Source: an uncultured Clostridia bacterium (lineage in GTDB: Bacteria; Bacillota; Clostridia; Oscillospirales; Oscillospiraceae). From it: DNA of 34,759 bases. Of this stretch, positions 31,022 to 34,759 are shown piece after piece (the first letter of the stretch is position 1; each line of letters opens with the position of its first letter). Made by a program: the position numbers and the translations under genes. Below the pieces are notes generated by a model, which did no database searches, was not told where the DNA came from, and saw only the letters and a program-made list of their open reading frames with translations. The stretch lies in assembly GCA_946186375.1 (NCBI GenBank), contig CAMHMZ010000028.1:1-34759 (forward strand), written 5' to 3'.

Positions 31022-32086
31022 ATGAAAAAAAAGGTCACGATCCAGGATATCGCTGACGCGCTGGGCGTCTCCCGCAATACGGTCTCCAAGGCCATCAACA
31101 ATTCGGAGGGCCTGGCCGAGGCCACACGGGAGAGGATCCTGCAGAAGGCAGTCGAGATGGGCTACAAGCAGTTTTCCTACGTTAGTGCGCTGGCCTCGCT
31201 GTCGGCCCCTGTGAAGAACGAAGAGCCCGCCTCGCCGGGCTTCAAAGGGGAGATCGCCCTGCTGACGACCGCGTTTCTCTCGCAGTCGCATTTTGCTTCG
31301 CTCATGCTCGACACCTTTCAGCGCGAGATCTCCCAGCTCGGCTATACGCTCAACACCCATCGCATCCGGCCGGAAAACCTCGCCGAGGGGACGCTGCCCA
31401 TCACCTTCCTCCCCGAGCGCACGAGCGCCGTGTTGTGCATCGAGGTCTTCGACAAGGCCTATGCCGATATGCTCTGCTCGCTGGATCTGCCGGTGCTGTT
31501 CGTCGACGGGCCAGTCAAGCGCGCAGGCGAGTCGGTGCAGGCCGATCAGCTCTACATGGACAACAGCACCGAGATCACCCGCTTCGTCAACGACATGCTG
31601 CGCCGTGGGAAAACGCGCATCGGCTTTATCGGCAATTACCTGCACTGCCAGTCCTTCTACGAGCGCTATACCGCCTTCCGGCTGGCCATGCTGATGGCCG
31701 GCGTGCCGGTAGCTGAGCGGTTCTGCATCTGTTACAATCACCAGGATGAGATCGCCGAGCGGCTGGACGAGCTGGCGGAGCTGCCGGACGTCTTCATCTG
31801 CGCCAACGACTTTGTGGCGGGCGACGCCATGCGCGCGCTGTTTTCCATCGGGAAGCTCGTGCCGCAGGACGTGTGGCTGCTGGGCTTCGACGATTCCGCC
31901 GAGTCACGCCTGAGCCGCCCGGCGCTGAGCACCATCCACATCCACACCCAGATCATGGCCTTCTCCGCCGTGCATCTGCTGCTCTCACGCCTGGAGGAGC
32001 CCTCGCTGGATTACCGCGTCGTGCACACCCAGACAGACCTCATCTATCGCGAGAGCACCGAGTTTGGAGGAGCTGAGGAGTCATGA
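31022..32086 (+). CDS. LacI/GalR-family transcriptional regulator
   Basis: A 354-residue protein. Residues 1-55 are the LacI helix-turn-helix with hinge: VTIQDIADALGVSRNTVSKA, then INNSEGLAEATRERILQKA. The rest is the periplasmic-binding-protein-like sensor, with ICANDFVAGDAM, LLGFDDSAESRLSRPALSTI and the dimer region after. Start 31022 (ATG) gives the standard N-terminus; a GTG two codons upstream is possible, and no strong ribosome binding site is seen. It overlaps the YesL-like gene by 4 bases. Its divergent position points to control of the sugar ABC operon. Confidence 0.92.
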   Translation: MKKKVTIQDIADALGVSRNTVSKAINNSEGLAEATRERILQKAVEMGYKQFSYVSALASLSAPVKNEEPASPGFKGEIALLTTAFLSQSHFASLMLDTFQREISQLGYTLNTHRIRPENLAEGTLPITFLPERTSAVLCIEVFDKAYADMLCSLDLPVLFVDGPVKRAGESVQADQLYMDNSTEITRFVNDMLRRGKTRIGFIGNYLHCQSFYERYTAFRLAMLMAGVPVAERFCICYNHQDEIAERLDELAELPDVFICANDFVAGDAMRALFSIGKLVPQDVWLLGFDDSAESRLSRPALSTIHIHTQIMAFSAVHLLLSRLEEPSLDYRVVHTQTDLIYRESTEFGGAEES

Positions 32087-32748
32087 AATTTTTCTCCTAT
32101 GAGAGCAAATTCAGCCAGCTGCTGCTGAAGCTCTGCTACGCCTGTTATTTAAATCTGCTGTGGTTTGTCTGTTCGGTCCCGATCTTCACGATCGGCGCGT
32201 CCACCACGGCGCTCTACTATGCCTCGCTGAAGATCGTGCGCGATGAGGACAGCCATGTCGCGCGGCTGTTTTTCCGTTCCTTCAAGGAGAATTTCAAGCA
32301 AGCCACCGTGCTCTGGCTCATTCTGCTCGGCGTCGGGATCTTCCTCGGTGCGGACGGCTACATCCTCTACCATCTGCGCCAGACGGCCGAGGGGCCGCTG
32401 GCCGTGATGTGGACGCTGATCCTCGCGCTGGTCATCGCGGCCGGGGTCATGTACGTCATTGAGCTCCTCTATATCTTCCCCCTCGTGGCCAGCGTCTCGA
32501 ACACGAACGCCGCCATGCTGAAAAACGCCTTTCTGATCGGCACGCACTATCTCTTCGCCACGATTCTCGTCTTCGCCATCCATTTTGCCATGTTCTTTGT
32601 GGTGGTGGCGTGGTTCACGCCGCTCATCGTCTTCGGCGAGGGGCTCTGCGCGCTTCTGAGCGCCTGGCTTTTGAACCGGGTGCTGATGATCAGCTCCGGC
32701 ACGCCGGAGGAGGAAGAGGAAGCGGAAGAAAAGGAAGAGGCGCCATGA
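32083..32748 (+). CDS. YesL-like (DUF624) membrane protein
   Basis: A 221-residue membrane protein with four to five hydrophobic segments. The YesL/DUF624 start is present: LLLKLCYACYLNLLWFVCSV then PIFTIGASTTALYYASLKIV. The C-terminus is a short acidic tail (EEEEEAEEKEEAP). Members accompany sugar-uptake and glycan-degradation genes in Firmicutes, but their function is unknown. ATGA overlaps couple it to the LacI-type gene before and the membrane protein after. Confidence 0.85.
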   Translation: MKFFSYESKFSQLLLKLCYACYLNLLWFVCSVPIFTIGASTTALYYASLKIVRDEDSHVARLFFRSFKENFKQATVLWLILLGVGIFLGADGYILYHLRQTAEGPLAVMWTLILALVIAAGVMYVIELLYIFPLVASVSNTNAAMLKNAFLIGTHYLFATILVFAIHFAMFFVVVAWFTPLIVFGEGLCALLSAWLLNRVLMISSGTPEEEEEAEEKEEAP

Positions 32749-33479
32749 AGCTGCCCGAACAGGAAAAAGCCGCCTATCGGGCGGCTTTTCGGACGATGAG
32801 CCCCGGCGAGAAGCTGGAGCACATCTTCACCTATTATAAATGGCCCATCCTGCTGGGGCTGATCGCGCTTGTCATCCTCGGCTCCGCGCTTTACCGGAAC
32901 CTGACAAAGAAGGAGCCGGTTCTGTACCTGGCCTTTGCCAATGTCGCCGTCGGCGAGGATCTGGAGCAGACGCTGACCGGAGATTTTCTGCTCTCCCTCG
33001 GGGCGGATCCGAAGCGCGAGGAGGTCTATCTCTACCGGGATCTGTATCTCTCCGACAACGCCGACACGCTCAACCACGAATATGCCTACGCCTCGCGCAT
33101 GAAGCTCATGGGCGCCGTGCAGGCGCAGAAGATGGACGTTGTCGTTATGAACGGCGAGGCTTACGACCTTCTCTCCCGCAGCGGCTATCTGCTGCCGCTC
33201 GGTGAGCTGCCCGGGCTTGACGAGGCAGCGCTGCGGCAGAGGCTTGTCTCAAACGAGGTGACGCTTTCGGATAACGCCATCGAATACCAGCTCGGCGAGG
33301 CCGAGGAGCACGAGGTACAGACCGAAACCGTTATCAACGCCCTCGCGCTGGAGGGTCTGCCCCTCTATGAGCGCGCGGGCTTTCCCGAGCCTGTCTATCT
33401 CGGCGTCATCGCCAACACCACCCATACGGAGACGGCTGTAAGCTTTCTGTGCTATGTCGCCGAAGCCGCACAGCCATGA
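32745..33479 (+). CDS. single-pass membrane protein of unknown function
   Basis: A 244-residue protein. A short cytosolic head with MSPGEKLEHIFTYYKWPI leads into one hydrophobic segment (about 34-50). An outside domain of about 190 residues follows, with alternating strands and helices that loosely recalls solute-binding lobes (AQKMDVVVMNGEAYDLLSRS, then GYLLPLGELPG). This could be a binding domain missing its second half, but the match is only visual. It starts within the stop of the YesL-like gene (ATGA) and so is translated with it. I do not recognise the family. Confidence 0.7.
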   Translation: MKLPEQEKAAYRAAFRTMSPGEKLEHIFTYYKWPILLGLIALVILGSALYRNLTKKEPVLYLAFANVAVGEDLEQTLTGDFLLSLGADPKREEVYLYRDLYLSDNADTLNHEYAYASRMKLMGAVQAQKMDVVVMNGEAYDLLSRSGYLLPLGELPGLDEAALRQRLVSNEVTLSDNAIEYQLGEAEEHEVQTETVINALALEGLPLYERAGFPEPVYLGVIANTTHTETAVSFLCYVAEAAQP

Positions 33480-33492
33480 AAGGAGCTTAGCC

Positions 33493-34038
33493 ATGTCGTC
33501 TGAACTTATCGACCGCCTTGTGAGCGGAAACGCAGTCTATCGCACCGCGGCCGATCCTCTGCGGCGGGAGACGGCGGAAAACGGGCAGCGGCCTTATGCG
33601 ATCGTCATCTGCTGCTCCGATTCGCGCGTCATCCCGGAGCGGATCTTTGACACGAAGCTCGGGGAGCTCTTCGTCGTGCGCGTGGCGGGCAACGTCCTCG
33701 ACCGGCACCAGCTTGGCAGCGTCGAATACGCCGCGGCGCACCTGGGCTGCAGTCTGGTGGTCGTGCTGGGGCATACGGGCTGCGGCGCCGTGGGCGCGGC
33801 GCTCCACGGGGAGCGCGGCGGCTATATCGGCGCGCTGGTCGACGAGATCCTGGAGGCTATCGGCGAGGAACGCGACCCGGACAAGGCCGCCGAGAAGAAT
33901 GTGTGCCACGTTGCGGCACGCCTGCGCAGGGAATTCGGCGAGCATCCGGAGATCGAGCGGATCGAAGTCGTCGGCGCGATGTATTCGCTTGCCGACGGGG
34001 CCGTCCGGTTTCTTTCCGAAGAAGAGAAAGGAGCATAA
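33493..34038 (+). CDS. beta-class carbonic anhydrase
   Basis: A 181-residue cytosolic protein. Zinc ligands are Cys41 in CCSDSRV, His94 and Cys97 in GHTGCGAV; Asp43 and Arg45 form the catalytic dyad. It interconverts CO2 and bicarbonate. The start is 7 bases after AAAGGAG; a longer upstream frame overlaps the preceding gene without a site. The length fits the small single-domain group. It lies 13 bases after the membrane-protein gene and 3 bases before the DUF1810 gene, so it may be part of the same transcript, although its role there is not obvious. Confidence 0.93.
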   Translation: MSSELIDRLVSGNAVYRTAADPLRRETAENGQRPYAIVICCSDSRVIPERIFDTKLGELFVVRVAGNVLDRHQLGSVEYAAAHLGCSLVVVLGHTGCGAVGAALHGERGGYIGALVDEILEAIGEERDPDKAAEKNVCHVAARLRREFGEHPEIERIEVVGAMYSLADGAVRFLSEEEKGA

Positions 34039-34041
34039 ACC

Positions 34042-34458
34042 ATGAACTCTCTCAGCCGTTTTCATGAGGCGCAGCGCCGCGACTACGCGCAGGCTCTCGC
34101 GGAGATCCGCGCCGGGCGCAAGCGCAGCCACTGGATCTGGTACATCTTCCCGCAAATTCAGGGGCTCGGCTATTCCTCCACCTCGCAGTACTACGCCATC
34201 CGTGATCTGGACGAGGCGCGGGCCTATCTGGCCGATCCCGTGCTGCGGGCAAGGCTTCTCGAGATCTCCCAGGCGCTGCTGGCTCTCCCCTGCTCCGATC
34301 CGGGCGAGGTGATGGGCTACCCGGACGATCTGAAGCTCAGAAGCTCCATGACGCTCTTCGAGCTGGCCGAGCCGGAGTGCCCGGTCTTCCCCGCCGTGCT
34401 GGAGAAGTTTTTCGGCGGCCAGCGCGACAAACGCACCCTCGCCCTCGCGGGCAAATAA
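34042..34458 (+). CDS. DUF1810 family protein
   Basis: A 138-residue protein with the family hallmarks FHEAQRRDYAQALAEIRAGR, then HWIWYIFPQIQGLG, YYAIRDLDEARAYLADPVLR and KLRSSMTLFELAE. DUF1810 proteins are small cytosolic helical proteins of unknown function. It follows the carbonic anhydrase gene after 3 bases and is the last gene of the rightward operon. Confidence 0.92.
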   Translation: MNSLSRFHEAQRRDYAQALAEIRAGRKRSHWIWYIFPQIQGLGYSSTSQYYAIRDLDEARAYLADPVLRARLLEISQALLALPCSDPGEVMGYPDDLKLRSSMTLFELAEPECPVFPAVLEKFFGGQRDKRTLALAGK

Positions 34459-34706
34459 GTTTTTAGTTTGTAGTTTTTAGTTTGTAGAAAACGGGGATTT
34501 AGCGCTGAGTTTGAAAACACGCCGTAGGGGGCGATGCCCTCATCGCCCCGCCTACGTAGGTCAGATTTGCGGGCCGATCAGGGGATCGGCCCCTACAACG
34601 GTCTTCGTTTCCTTCATTCCGAATTCCGAACTCCGAACTCCGAATTTCTCGCTAAACTCGAATTCGTCGTTCTCCTGAAAACTAAAAACTGAAAACTGAA
34701 AACTAA
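34458..34706. repeat. intergenic repeat mosaic with inverted ends
   Basis: This stretch holds no gene. AGTTTTTAGTTTGT occurs twice in tandem (34458-34485). GGGGCGATG and CATCGCCCC (34528-34549) form one perfect hairpin, GGGCCGATC and GATCGGCCC (34571-34592) another. Units of TCCGAACT/TCCGAATT repeat at 34617-34648. The right end has ACTGAAAACT and ACTAAAAACT repeats that are the reverse complement of the left-end type, so the whole looks like a small insertion with inverted termini. Confidence 0.65.
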
Positions 34707-34707
34707 A

Positions 34708-34748
34708 GGGGCCGTTGCAAAATGGAAGTTTTGCAGCGGCTCCTTTTT
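34708..34748 (+). terminator. rho-independent terminator
   Basis: GGGGCCGTTGCAAAA (34708-34722) pairs with TTTTGCAGCGGCTCC (34729-34743) around TGGAAG and is followed by five T. It could end the LacI-to-DUF1810 operon. Confidence 0.75.
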
Positions 34749-34759
34749 CAGGCCTAAAG

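Overview
The window looks like part of a Firmicutes chromosome, most likely a gut-associated Clostridia/Oscillospirales bacterium. The support is high GC in most genes, AGGAGG-type ribosome binding sites, Firmicutes-style lipoproteins, LplB/LplC-type sugar ABC permeases, a YesL-like protein and cytosolic glycosidase loci without Sus-type proteins. No rRNA, tRNA or CRISPR array was seen. The genus cannot be told from this sequence alone.

Region 1 (1-15836) is a plant-glycoside utilisation locus. It holds the 3' end of a GH94 phosphorylase gene, a membrane-anchored alpha/beta hydrolase, a GH1 beta-glucosidase, a convergent AraC-family regulator, a clan GH-A (GH5-like) hydrolase, a complete GH94-like protein, a GPH/MelB-type sugar transporter, a GH78 alpha-L-rhamnosidase and a GH3 beta-glucosidase. 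Apart from the hydrolase the enzymes lack signal peptides, so oligosaccharides are probably imported by the transporter and cut or phosphorolysed inside the cell. Three near-identical direct-repeat sites lie upstream of the GH1, GH5-like and transporter genes. Each sits at the same distance from a -10 hexamer, which defines a likely AraC regulon.

Region 2 (15837-18025) is a low-GC junk and mobile zone. It holds a decayed C-terminal coding remnant that also occurs at 1512-1589, the tail of an IS110-family transposase, large hairpins, and one AT-rich gene for a probably exported protein of unknown function.

Region 3 (18026-21896) is a leftward operon divergent from a LysR regulator. It encodes a small conserved protein, an alpha/beta hydrolase with a Cys in the nucleophile elbow, two iron-sulfur-flavoprotein-like proteins and a lipoprotein with a cyclophilin-like domain. 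The two opposing promoters share one TTGCA/TGCAA palindrome as their -35 elements.

Region 4 (21952-30739, leftward) is a sucrose or fructo-oligosaccharide module: two ABC permeases, a solute-binding lipoprotein, GH32 invertase/fructosidase, fructokinase, an MsmX-type ATPase and 6-phosphofructokinase. It reads as a path from uptake to fructose-1,6-bisphosphate.

Region 5 (31022-34458, rightward) starts with a LacI-type regulator divergent from the permeases. The shared intergenic region carries repeated TTTGCACA elements. The regulator is translationally coupled to a YesL-like membrane protein and a single-pass membrane protein of unknown function, then come a beta-carbonic anhydrase and a DUF1810 protein. 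The window ends in a mosaic of short repeats and a terminator.
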